From: Nissolia schottii
Lineage: Eukaryota; Streptophyta; Magnoliopsida; Fabales; Fabaceae
Assembly (NCBI GenBank): GCA_003254905.1
Contig: QANU01065369.1
Span: 62,001-126,000 of the forward strand
Reading direction: 5' to 3'
Length of the DNA: 64,000 bases
Part shown: one piece after another, positions 1 through 11,189 of the stretch
Numbering within the stretch: position 1 is the stretch's first letter
Layout of the letters: each line of letters opens with the position of its first letter
Notes under the pieces: model-generated
What the model was told of the DNA's origin: nothing
Databases searched by the model: none
Seen by the model: the letters and a program-made list of their open reading frames with translations, nothing else
Program-made: the position numbers and the translations under genes

Positions 1-1079
1 TCGGAAAGAAACGCTAAGCGTTCCTTCCCCCAATCTAGCCATACAACTCCAATCCCACAACTCTAACTTAATAAATTAAGTCTCTATCCTAGTAATAATT
101 AAGTTAAAGAGATATATACCTAATTGTTGTTGCAAACCTTAATAATTGTTTGAGCAATCTCCTCGTTCAAACTCCTTAAATATTCAATCTCACAATTAAT
201 TACTAATTGAAATAATTAGTTGTAATATAGTAAACATCAAAAATAATTAATATGAGTTCTTTTGGTATTCAAACTTTCATGAAAATATCAATACTTTTTT
301 ATATTTAAATAGTTGTGATTTAATTACAAATTTAAAATAATAAATAATTTAAATTAGTAAAACACTTAATAAAATTTTAGATGTTATAATATTGATACTT
401 TAAAATTCATGAAATATCGGAGTAAACGTCACTAATGTGATATAAAATTAAAAAATAGACATATATTTATAAAAATAATAAAATAAAAAATGTACAAATA
501 AAACGGAAGGAGTAGTATATTGATTAAAGAAAAATCTTAAAATGAAGTAGAACAAGTATTAGCTATTGAATTGATTAAAGAGCCAACCAACCCACATTAA
601 AATCAAATATTCTATTAGAACCACAAAACATTAATAAATCAAAATGTGGAGATTAGCAAAGGGTAAAAATAAATACATTGTTGAATCTATAGTGAAAACA
701 GAGCGGCAATTGGGAGTGGCCAGTTGAGTAGAGGACGACGGCAACCACCACAGTGGACAGTAAAAACTCCAAGAAGTCAACCACTGTTCACATATAGACG
801 AAACAACCCAAACGAAATCAAAGAAATGCATTAAAAGTAGAAAAACAAAAACAAAAACAGAGGAGTTAAGAGACGGAAATTGCGTTACCACGCCTAGTAG
901 CGAGGACAAGGTCAGAGGCAGTAGAGAAGAACCAGCTCAAGGATTGGGACTTTGCAGCGGAAGAGGAAGAAGAAGAAGTGAGGTTGTTGAAGAAGGGAGG
1001 AAGGGAAGAGAGGAAGAAGAGGAAGAAGGGAAAAGAAAATGGGAAGAAGAGAAAGGAAATTCGACTAAGTCTCGGGTCT
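1..1079. other. AT-rich intergenic DNA, no gene seen
   Basis: No coding region with recognisable similarity. The left 600 bases are very AT-rich. From about 955 to 1,060 there is a strongly purine-biased GA-rich tract (repeated GAAGAAGAGGAAG-type words), which could be a 5'-UTR-like or simple-sequence remnant. Short open frames here have no recognisable motif. Confidence 0.5.
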
Positions 1080-1860
1080 AGACATTATCGCCAGACATAA
1101 TCGATGGTAAGTGTGCAGTCCGATGGTAATAACGATGCACAAAATGCAGTGTTTTATTAAAACTATTACCGTCGGACATGTCCGACAGTAACGAGTATCC
1201 CAAAACACTGCGTTTTATATTTGAAGCTTATCGTCGGTTCATGAAAATTATCCGACGGTAACTAAAAAAGTAGCGTCAATTTTTGGTGCCAAAATATTTC
1301 TGTTACCGTCTGCGTAACCATAACCGAAGGTACCAATTTTACCAAACACAGCGTTCCATTTCGAACATAAAACTCTACGTTTTATATTCGAAGTTTACCG
1401 TCGGTTCATGAAAACTATCCGACGATATCCAAAAAAGTGGCGCCAATTTTTGGTGCTAAAATATTTCAGTTATCATCGGCGTAACCATAACTGACGGTAC
1501 CAATTTTACCAAACGCAGCGTTCCATGTCAAATGCAAAACTCACGGTTTTGGGATACTCGTTACCGTCGAACACATGTTTGACGATAACGAGTATCCCAA
1601 AACGCTGTGTTTTGTATTCGAAGCTTACCGTCGGTTCATGAAAACTATCCGACGATATCCAAAAAAAGTGGTGCCAATTCCGACGATATCCAAAAAAAGT
1701 GGTGCCAATTTTTGGTGCCAAAATATTTCTGTTACCGTCGGCTTAACCATCACCAATGGTAACCATTTTACCAAACACAGTGTTCCATGTCGAATACAAA
1801 ATGCAGCTTTTAGGACATATCTTACCGTCAAATATGTCCGATGGTAATACCCTATACCCT
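1080..1860. repeat. Array of self-complementary ACCGTCGG/CCGACGGT repeats (transposon subterminal-type)
   Basis: Units of roughly 170-230 bases repeat about four times. Each carries TTACCGTCGG and its inverse CCGACGGTA separated by 10-20 bases, so each can fold back on itself. The words TTCATGAAAACTATCCGACG, GCCAATTTTTGGTGCC and AACGAGTATCCCAAAACGC recur. Near 1,670-1,705 one stretch is duplicated in tandem. Dense short motifs in both orientations are typical of subterminal regions of CACTA (En/Spm) transposons in plants, where they bind the transposase. I see no CACTA terminus, so the assignment to that superfamily is inference. Confidence 0.5.
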
Positions 1861-1949
1861 AAACCCAATAACACTATGCAAGATGCGTCGTTTTGGAAGT
1901 AGCTTACCGTCTGATATGTTTGACGATAATACTCTACCCTAAACCCTAA

Positions 1950-3160
1950 CCCTTGCTTTATTGTTCATTATATATTAATCATTATTTTATTTATGTGTGT
2001 TTATTAATATTGTTTATTATTACTTGCTAATTATTATATTAACTTTTGTTATTTTTTCTTTGTTATTGTTTTGTCATATTTTTATTTAACATATAATTTT
2101 TTTATTAATTATTATTTATTCGCAATTAGAAATTTTGCTTTTAGAAATTTAATTTATTTTTTTTTTGATGCTAGCAATTTAATTTATTTTATGTATAAAT
2201 ACACTTTAGATGTAACATATATATTATTAATTGAATAAACTAACAGAAATTAACAAGTGATATTGTGGTTAACAAAATTTTACTAACTACGAGAACTATT
2301 ATTTTATAACGATAAATAACACCATATAATACCAAAAACTCCTTTAATCATATAAAATAAAACCCACCATGGAAAACAAATTTCACATTAATTAAAAAGT
2401 TTAAATTAAAAAACTACAGACTAAAAAATTATTCTCCTAAAGCGGTGGGAGGGCCATCATCATCATTCTCAGAGGAAGAAGAGGAGGAAGAGGCGAGAAG
2501 CTCTAACTGCAGGAGATTCTGTGTGCTGCTCCTTCCTAGCGCAAACCCACCAATGACGCGCATAAAACCCTAAAGAACTTGGTTCAACTATTCTTTTTGC
2601 TTCCTCATATTCTCCTTTAGTTTCTTCTTTTTTCGGCTTCTCCCTCTGCTCCCACCTTAGAGCGTGTTGATGTAGCTCCTAGTTCAACTTGAACATGGTT
2701 TCCCGCAACTCGTCAGAATCTATTGGTGTACCCCCAGTAGAAGCAGAAGCAGATCTACCGCCGCCCCCCTGACGTTAATGGTCAGTTGTGTGCCTCGGCC
2801 GTAAACCCGATTATGGTTTCGGCCGCCGGACATGCGATTCCATATCTCTGTTTCGTCCACGGGAGGGGGCGCACTTCCAGGGTCGCCAAAATTGGGGGGG
2901 CATCAGTTAGGGTCACCAAAATTGGCGATGTGACAAGAAGAAAAGGATTTCTGAAGGAACAATACAACTGGACGTCAATAGATATATATTTGCAACCCCA
3001 TGAATAAAGAGTACAGTCAATCACTGTAGTCATAGTAGGAATGATTTGTTTGATTTCAATAAACGACGACAGGAAACAAATCTTTAGAAAAATACAAGGT
3101 CTTTTGTCGATAAGGGCGAAGTCAGCAACCAAATACATGTAAAAATAGACATAAGTCGAC
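1950..3160. other. Intergenic DNA, no intact gene
   Basis: 1,950-2,430 is very AT-rich. 2,440-2,950 is GC-richer and contains an acidic-looking GAGGAAGAAGAGGAGG run and two copies of a GTCGCCAAAATTGG / GTCACCAAAATTGG word at 2,881-2,930. Open frames on either strand here are short and lack recognised domains; it may be transposase debris, but I cannot support that. Confidence 0.35.
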
Positions 3161-3169
3161 AAGGCCATT

Positions 3170-3900
3170 TATGAATATAGATTGCCACAAGATTTAGTAA
3201 CAAGTGTTCAAAGAAGAAGCACTTTAGAGGTCGCAAGTAAAAGAGACCTTGGAACTTAGATAGTAGTCGCCATCAAGAATGAGAGGAGTGATGTCAAAGA
3301 AGGTAAATGGCGACATGCATGTTAGAAGAGTTAATAAAAAAAATGTAGATATATAAGGTTCAAACAGATATGTATGGAGGGAACAATTATTGATATCTCC
3401 ACTCGCGTAAAGGACGTAACTTCCATCCAACGTGGCATATGGGAGATGATAATCGCCATTTACTTCAGCACAACTATAGTGGACACGTAATGATAACCAC
3501 CACTCATATGTGTTGCTCATCGTGGCATAACCGGCCCAAATTATGCAGACAGTGGCAAAATTGGAGAAAACCGTCACCATATGTTTGGAGTGACAGTTAA
3601 GGGCCTTAACCTCTATAAATAGAAGGCATCAATGTCAAAGAAGGGGGTGGTTCATTGATTAACCAAATGCTCAAGTCTCAGACGACACTGAGAGTACACG
3701 AGAGACCCAATGTATGCCACCACTATTTCATTTTCATTTTCTTTTATATCTTGTAGTTTAATCTTCTTTTTAGTTTCGTAAGGACTAGCTTGTAGCTTTA
3801 ATTTTACATTTACATTTTTGCAACTTGTGTAATAATCATTTCGGTGATTAATTCAATAAAAATTATACTTCATTTTACTTCTTTTTTGTGTAACTGCAAT
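3170..3900 (+). repeat. LTR-like promoter and polyadenylation stretch (possible solo LTR remnant)
   Basis: A TATA-like CTCTATAAATAGA lies near 3,611 and is followed about 245 bases later by TTCAATAAAA near 3,852. This spacing of a promoter and a poly(A) signal without a reading frame is what an LTR (U3-R-U5) looks like. I could not find matching TG...CA ends or a target duplication, so it could equally be a decayed gene promoter. Confidence 0.3.
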
Positions 3901-4559
3901 TCACATCCCTATTCTTTACAATCGCTTGTTCCCTTTTAAAACAATCTTTTACTTTTTGCCATTAATTCCTTGAAAATTATTTTGTGTGAAACAAGTATTT
4001 TTATTTTTATTTGACTTTTCATTAAATCAGATTATAAACTTGGTCAAATATTTCCATATGATTCAATCAATCAATCAATTTTGTGGTTTAAGAGTCCATA
4101 GGAAGAATTTTTTGAAGGCTTAAGCGTTCAAACACTTTGAACTTTTCCACATCAATTTCCTTCCTTTTTTTGTTTTAAGATTTGAAAAGTTTCAAAGACT
4201 TTTAACAGAAGAGAGGTTGTCCCTTAAGTAGGTACTCTAGTTCTTTAAACTGAACGTAATCCATGGACCAAAAGTTAACTAAATAATCGATAGTTAAAGA
4301 CCAAAAAAAAGAGAGGAAAAAACATAACAATTTCTTTGTAAAATTTAGGATTTTCTTATAAACACAACATACAGTTGTTATTACATTAATATTATCTATC
4401 TATTATCTACACCATTAAATAAATAGAATATCTAAGTGTAACTGTCACTAAGTATCTAATTTATTTTTTTTCTCTTTTATTCTTACATACTTTTGGATTT
4501 AACCAATTTCCTATAGCAATTTCCAATTTTCATTTGGCACATGACAATTGCTGACTGTA

Positions 4560-5185
4560 GATTCTGGGATGGTTTACCGTGGATTTGGAGTTATAATGAA
4601 GAAGACAGATATTCCAATGGAAAAACGTTTTGTTAAATGATATTCAGAATGTGCTCCTTAGTGCAAAGCTAAATGCGACTGTGGTAGATAAAGCTATTTG
4701 GAAGTATGATAGCAAAGCGTAGTTCTCAGTGAAATCCATGACAGATGTAGCAAGTGAGCTTGATATGGAGGCCATTAAGGTTTTCTTTATATCCTCTACC
4801 AGATCATGCACTCTTACATCAACTTCTCACTGCCTACAATATGGTCTGCTTTCTTGCTATCAGTGCTCTGGGTGCCTATATGCATGTAGATCTCCTATAG
4901 TCTGGAGTCTTTCTAGACGAAAGTATTGGATGTGTTATTGTGATTGTTGGTTATTTTGCCTTTTATTTTGCGCTCTTAATAGGCTATGTTTGGATACTCT
5001 TTTTTCTCTCTTAAAAAGCAAGGGTTTGTCCCATTGGGTTTCCCTAGGGAGATTTTGATGAGGCATTTTCCTAGATTGCTGGAGTGTTCGGTAGGTTGGG
5101 AAGTGGATTGTATTTTTTCTTGTCGTATTTGTTTGTTTTGTTCTGCACTTTCTTGTGCTTTTGGATTAATCATCAATAAAAAAAC
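4560..5185 (+). pseudogene. LINE retrotransposon 3' remnant (zinc-binding RT tail)
   Basis: Translating from about 4,633 gives a stretch ending in IWKYDSKA, an in-frame stop, then FSVKSMTDVASELDMEA. This is the W-x-K/W-D ... FSVKSAY-type segment that precedes the zinc-binding reverse-transcriptase tail in plant LINE ORF2 proteins. Upstream WDGLPWIWSYNEED is in another frame, so the copy is broken by at least one stop and one shift. It ends in a short A-rich tail (CATCAATAAAAAAAC) near 5,185, as expected of a LINE 3' end. It is a dead fragment on the plus strand. Confidence 0.55.
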
Positions 5186-5189
5186 ATGA

Positions 5190-7500
5190 CAATAATTTTA
5201 AATCTGCTACAATAGTCATGTGGCGTTTTGGTAAATTTTAAATTTATTTAATTTTTATAATTATAATTATATTTATATTTTTCTCTTTCAATTTCTAAAT
5301 AAATCTTCTCTACTTTTCAACTCTTATAATATTTTAAATTACTTATACTTTAATATGCCTTCGACAATGTCAATCAACTAACGCAGACACACGCACACGC
5401 ACACCCATTCATTTTTAGTATTAGTATAAGACATATTTTTATAAGAAAAAAAGCTAACAAATGCTCTTAGGGCATGTGTGAAGGAGATAAATGTTGAGTC
5501 TTTTCATATTTCTAATGCATTAAAGACTTAAGATTTTAGTTTATCCATACAATATTTCCTTTTCTTGTTTCATTAACAAGTTTTTGAAGGCACTTAGTAA
5601 CAATTTTTTTTATAAATATATAATTTAACCTAATAAATTGTGGTATTACTTAAGATTTAGTGTTTAAAAAAAATTAAAATTTAGATAGATAATATTTTAT
5701 CAAATTTAAAAAAAGGATACTACTAATTATAATAGTTTTAATGTCTTAAAAAAAAAACTAACTTAAAACGTTGAATTGATTATAATAATTATCTTATTTA
5801 AATTATATATAAAGTTAATAAAAACATGTAAATATTATGAACAACAAAAAAATTAATCAATAATTTCAATAAACAAAAATCAGTCGTATAATTATCAAAT
5901 TTTGAATATAAATAGTTTATGATATTTTTAAATATTATACTTTTATTTGAACTAATTTATTTTGTGATAAGTAACCTTTAAATAAATATTTTGATTATAT
6001 ATAAGATGGGTTGAAATCAAACAAGGGTGAATGGACAGTGGAGAAGTGGGGGAAAAAAAAGTAGGGGAGAGGAAAGAAAATGAACAAAATAAAGGAAAGG
6101 AAAAATACAAAAGCCAACAAAACACTAAAAAGAACTCAAGCTTAATTTCCATGGAAAAATTTGCCAGCCTTCTAGATCTTGGAAATTACAAACAAATTTC
6201 TCAGCCAAGCACTAACCGCAATGTAATACATCCAGCAATTCTTAAACCACTCTCTATCAACACACAGTGCTTTCTTCTTAACTTTTCCTTATGGTTCTGG
6301 CGTCCTTCTCTCTGATGCTGTCCCATTAAGCAGAACGACAAGGGAAAATTTCCTGGTATCAACTGTCATGCCCCAGCATGAATAGTCATGGTGGGAAATT
6401 CAAAATAGAATATAGCAAAAGCCGTAGAATTTATCATTATTCAAAGGCTTACTCGTTGGTCTGCATTTGCACTATCATGTGATGACAATTTCTTGGAAAA
6501 TATCTGATGTGTATATATCTTTGGAATTCAATTTATTCAAACTTGTTCCAGTTGATTTGTAGAAAGAATTAATATTCAACAAGACTAGACCACGACCCCG
6601 AAAGCGAGAGATTAAGAATAGGAAAGCATAAGATCAAAATTAGGTGCAATTTTATAATAAGGAAAATACCAATTGCTATACTCTGTACGAAATTAAGTAC
6701 CGTTTACAAATAATCGCATGGCTAGCGTGACTTTTGTTTATTTTTTTTTTCTTTTATTTGGAATTTTGGATTGGTTGGTTAAATGCAACAAAATTGTAGC
6801 CATATCAGTTTGTACAGACTACAGTGTTTCACTAAAATTAAATCCGAAACCATATTTATTTAAAGAGAACAGAGTGAAGATTTAAAATTTAACTTTAGTT
6901 TGTGGGTTTCTATTGTTACATGGCAATATTTGAATGATGGGATCATAATCTTATGTGACAATCCTGGACTACCTAAATATTTCTCCCTGCCTCATGCTTA
7001 CAGTCAGGTTTTTTTTTTCATTTTTTTTTATGGTTAAAAAAGGCTCAAGCCGCCAGGTTTTGGTGTGTCGTCAGAAAATGAGTTAGTGCTCCATATAGTT
7101 ATCACTTTTTAGTATGCTTTAGCAGCGGGATTAGAAATCATTAATATCTGAATTATGCATGTAACTAGAACAGAAAGTTTACCCTGTTTGCATGACTCAC
7201 GTTGTGAGATGGTTGTTAATCTTCAAAGAAATTTCATCTGAAAAAGGACTTCTATTATTATTAATATTAAATATAAAACCTATGGTTTTCTTAAATTTTG
7301 TGTTAGGTAAATAGATTCTTCTAAAAATGTAATTTCTATTAATTTCAATCGTGGGGTGTATAGGTATCTCTTTAGTATTTAGATGAATTTATTTGTTTTA
7401 TTTATGTTTTTTTTCCTATCAACTAATTTTAAACTATTTTATAAATTATTAGAGATTAATTTATCCTATAAACTTTTTAAAAATATGTGTGAAGAATTAA
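5190..7500. other. AT-rich intergenic DNA, no gene seen
   Basis: Long AT-rich tracts with poly-A and poly-T runs. The open frame at 6,031-6,315 is low-complexity (Lys, Glu, Asn rich at its start) and has no recognised domain. Nothing else supportable. Confidence 0.45.
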
Positions 7501-7506
7501 GTTATC

Positions 7507-7822
7507 TCAATTACATTTTAAATTGGTGGAAGCAGGAATATGGGTTCAAGGTGGGAACCATAACTCTGATATCATGTTAAACATCTTGAATAACACTAGT
7601 AAAGGGACACAACAAAGACTACAGAGAACAAGAAATAATAGAATTATATTATGAGAGTTGTGTGTCTTTACATAGGAGGCTGGGCCTATTTACAAGCCGA
7701 AGACTCAACAGCCAAAACACAATGGCCAAAAATAAATTACAATCAATGAATAAGACTAAATCAAATCAAATCAATTATGATTATTAATATAAATTATTCT
7801 TAACATCAATTACATTTTAAAT
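7507..7822 (-). mobile_element. Small Copia-type LTR plus primer-binding segment, flanked by 17-bp direct repeats
   Basis: The 17-bp word TCAATTACATTTTAAAT occurs at 7,507-7,523 and again at 7,806-7,822. Between them, 7,575-7,805 begins TGTTAA and ends TTAACA, the inverted ends of a 231-bp LTR. Immediately left of the LTR is ACTCTGATATCA, which on the minus strand reads as a near-match to the initiator-tRNA-Met primer site (TGGTATCAGAG). The LTR is therefore on the minus strand and is followed by its primer-binding site, but no internal region or second LTR exists. The 17-bp flanks are longer than the usual 5-bp LTR-element duplication. Confidence 0.5.
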
Positions 7823-8900
7823 GATCAAGAATCATGTTTTTGTTGGACGCAAAATTTAAGAACCAACAAATTAAAATTGTAGTCTTATTTTTTGTTTTGG
7901 CTAACCGATCGGTCCCCAGACAAGGGATTTGCACTTTAATATGCGAAAGTTGATGTGATAGTGGGACATGGCTGGCTTTTTTTTTTTCATGAGATATGGC
8001 TAATTTAAAGAAAAATCAATCGGGTGAAAACTTATAAAATATTTTATTCCTTTTATTTAAATTTTAATAGTAAATTATAATCAATAATGAAAACTTATTA
8101 TTTTATTTTTAATATTTTAAAAAATTAAATAATAAATATACAAATTAACTATGGAAATGAGGGCTCTAAAGTGTATATTGTACTTTAGAGATTAAAGTGG
8201 ATACATGAATACTAGTAGTTGGTTATCAAAGAGAAGTCTCAGTTTATTTTTTATTAAAATTGTTTAAAAAATAATTATATGCATTTATCATCACTGTTAA
8301 TTACTCTTTAACGGTTAAGATGTGTGTACTTTAATTTTTAAAGTGTGAATTGCACTTTAGAATTGCAAATTGCACTTTAATGGAGTTCAATAATCCATTA
8401 ATTATAAGTCTTATTGTAGAGCCTTAATTTGTCGATGGTTAGATGCTCTTTTCTTCTCTTAATAAAATTAAAAACATGAATTTTGTCTTTATTAAGAATT
8501 TTTTCAAAAAGATTTTAACGAGGCTTAGTTTCCAACTTGCCATGCATTGCGTTCAGTCATGGTGGTTAAGGGGGGTTGTAGTTCTCAGGGAGTATATTGT
8601 TTGTGTTGTGGGGTAGTGTTTGTACATTAATTATAGGTTTGGTTGTTATGGTGCCTACTGGCTCGTTTAGTGATTATATTATGTATTTTAGTTATAAAAA
8701 AATAAATAAACATTAGTTCTGCATCTGAACGGAAAGAAGTCAACGTCAAGGATCATGTGCTTCAAATTCACACAGTGGCACCCATTCAGTAGTATCAAAG
8801 CAACTTCCGTATGTGAACTTCCACACCCTGCCTTCACGGCATCTTCTTACTTACTCGGTGGCCCCCACACCCCTTCCCAAATGACCATGATCATTTCCCT
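7823..8900. other. AT-rich intergenic DNA upstream of the acyl-activating enzyme gene
   Basis: No gene seen. Between about 8,157 and 8,428 there are repeated words around CACTTTA/TAAAGTG and a GGGCTCT ... AGAGCC pair that hint at a decayed miniature inverted-repeat element, but ends and target duplication could not be fixed. Confidence 0.35.
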
Positions 8901-8902
8901 CC

Positions 8903-8910
8903 TATATAAA
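8903..8910 (+). promoter_or_regulatory. TATA box of the acyl-activating enzyme gene
   Basis: TATATAAA lies 167 bases upstream of the ATG at 9,077 and is followed by a pyrimidine-rich CTCTC/CCTC leader typical of plant 5' UTRs. Transcription would be expected to start about 30 bases downstream, near 8,935. Inference from position and sequence only. Confidence 0.6.
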
Positions 8911-9076
8911 CCCACCATCCCCAAAGCAATTCTAACTCTCAAGTCTCATCGTTCATTCATTAACCACAATATATCTCCTCTCGCTCACTTTTAATATCTC
9001 CCTCCTCTTATCACCTTATCTACATTATTTTCGGGTCCTTATTATATCATTTTGCTACAACTGACACATCTCTACA

Positions 9077-11184
9077 ATGGACAGCCTTCCAAAATGCGCA
9101 GCAAACTTCACCTCACTCACCCCTCTTACTTTCCTGACGCGAGCCGCTGCATGCTATGCCACCCGCGCCTCCGTCATCCACGGTGGAACGCGGTTCACAT
9201 GGTCACAGACCTACGAGCGTTGCCGCCGCCTCGCTTTCTCCCTCCGCGCCCTCAACATTGCTAGGAACGACGTCGTAAGTGAAACAACTATTTGCAGTAT
9301 ATATAGTACAAATTAAGAGCAAAGCGATTTAAAACCCCAAAAATGCTACATGTACACTCAATTTTATACACCCATGCATACATCACTAATAATGCACAAA
9401 CTTTATTCTCATGAGTGCACAATTATTACAAACTTATAGATGATATTCTTAATTATACTTAATTAAGTGCACAAACATTACATGCATTAAAACACAAACT
9501 TTATGTATGGTGTATATTTTTTTATGTGGGTGCAGTAGAATTCTTTAAAACCATGCATGCTATGGATTGATGGCAAATTAATTAATTTTGACAGGTATCT
9601 GTGCTGGCCCCTAACATCCCAGCAATGTACGAGATGCACTTTGCGGTGCCCATGGCGGGCGCCGTGCTGAACACCATCAACATCCGTCTCGACGCCAAGA
9701 ACATAGCCACCATCCTGAAGCACTCGGAGGCCAAGGTCTTCTTCGTGGACTACGAGCACGTGCCCAAGGCACGTGACGCCCTCAGGCTGCTCATGGCGCA
9801 GCAGGGCCAGTATTCGTCGCTCCCGCTAGTGATCGTCATCGACGACATCAACGCCCCAACGGGGATCCGGCTGGGCGAGCTGGAATACGAGCAGCTGGTT
9901 CGTCACGGAGACCCGAACTACTCTCCCGAGCCAGTCCACGACGAGTGGGCCCCAGTCGCGCTCAACTACACGTCCGGAACGACCTCGGAGCCCAAGGGCG
10001 TGGTCTACAGCCACAGGGGCGCGTACCTCAGCACTCTAAGCCTAATCCTCGGCTGGGAGATGGGAAGCGAGCCCGTCTACCTGTGGACCCTACCCATGTT
10101 CCACTGCAACGGCTGGACCTTCACGTGGGGCGTGGCGGCGCGTGGCGGAACCAACGTCTGCATCAGGAACACGTTCGCGCGCGACATATACAGCAGCATA
10201 GCGAGCCACGGCGTGACCCACATGTGCTGCGCCCCGATCGTGTTCAACATCATCCTGGAGGCCAAGCCGAGCGAGAGGATCCCGATCAAGTCGGCGGTGG
10301 AGGTCCTCACGGGAGGGGCGCCCCCGCCGGCGACAATGCTGGAGAAAGTCGAGTCGCTCGGGTTCCACGTGACCCACGCGTACGGCCTCACGGAGGCCAC
10401 GGGGCCGGCGCTGGTGTGCGAGTGGCAGAAGGACTGGAACCGGCTGCCGAAGCAGGAGCAGGCGGAGCTGAAGGCGAGGCAGGGGGTGAGCGTGCTGACG
10501 CTCGCTGACGTGGACGTGAAGGACCTGGAGACAATGGAGAGCGTGGCGAGGGACGGGAAGGCGATGGGGGAGATTGTGCTGAAGGGAAGCGGGATCATGA
10601 TGGGGTATTTCAAAGATCCGAGCGCCACTGCGAAGGCATTTGGGAACGGCTGGTTCAGGACAGGCGATGTTGGGGTCATCCACCCGGACGGGTATCTGGA
10701 GATCAAGGATAGGTCCAAGGACGTGATTATATCGGGTGGGGAGAACATAAGCAGCGTGGAGGTCGAGTCCTTGTTGTATAGGCACCCGAGGGTGTTGGAG
10801 GCAGCGGTGGTGGCAATGCCGCACCCAAAGTGGGGGGAGAGTCCCTGTGCTTTTCTGTCCCTTAAGAAGGGGGGGAGTCATCTTGTCACGGAGGCTGACA
10901 TCATCGCGTACTGCAGGAAGAATTTGCCGCACTTCATGGTGCCCAAGGTGGTCAAGTTTATGGACGAGCTGCCCAAGACTGCCACGGGGAAGATCCAGAA
11001 GTTTGAGTTGAGGGCCAAGGCCAAGGCGTTCGAGGTGGACGTGGCGGTGGCGGACACTCTGAAGCCGGCGGCGAAGGCCAGCAGGAACTCGTCAAGCCAG
11101 GTCAACAGAAAGAGTAGTAATAATAATAATAATAATATTGTTGGTGGTTATAACGAGCAGGTTTTGGCCGTTTCCCGTCTTTGA
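9077..11184 (+). CDS. Acyl-activating enzyme (AMP-forming acyl-CoA ligase), peroxisomal, BZO1/AAE-like
   Basis: Two exons, 9,077-9,274 and 9,595-11,184, joined by a 320-base GT/AG intron in phase 0, give 595 residues. This is near the usual length for the plant acyl-activating enzyme clade that includes the Arabidopsis benzoyl-CoA ligase BZO1. Such enzymes adenylate a carboxylic acid with ATP, then form its CoA thioester. Visible motifs are the P-loop-like YTSGTTSEPKGVVYSHRG from residue 191, YGLTEATGP, WFRTGDVGVIHPDGY, DRSKDVIISGGENIS from residue 438, and the C-terminal PKTATGKIQK with the catalytic lysine at about 532. The last three residues, SRL, form a type 1 peroxisomal signal. Just before them an AAT microsatellite encodes a run of six Asn. 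The ATG at 9,077 opens with MDSLPKCAANFTSLTP, like family N-termini. The coding region is strikingly GC-rich against its AT-rich surroundings. The acid substrate cannot be read from sequence. No premature stop was seen, so it is probably functional. Confidence 0.92.
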
Positions 11185-11189
11185 GAAAG

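Noticed and set aside
1850..1950. Telomere-like CCCTAAA words (ACCCTAAACCC, ACCCTAAACCCTAACCC)
   Set aside because: Only two or three units each with interruptions. Short CCCTAAA runs are common by chance in plant DNA and no longer array exists here.
9945..10508. 187-residue plus-strand frame inside the acyl-activating enzyme
   Set aside because: It is an Arg/Gly-rich out-of-frame reading of the same exon and has no recognised domain.
10077..10932. Long minus-strand open frames (223 and 280 residues) opposite the acyl-activating enzyme
   Set aside because: They are GC-driven shadows of the real gene on the plus strand; no motif of their own.
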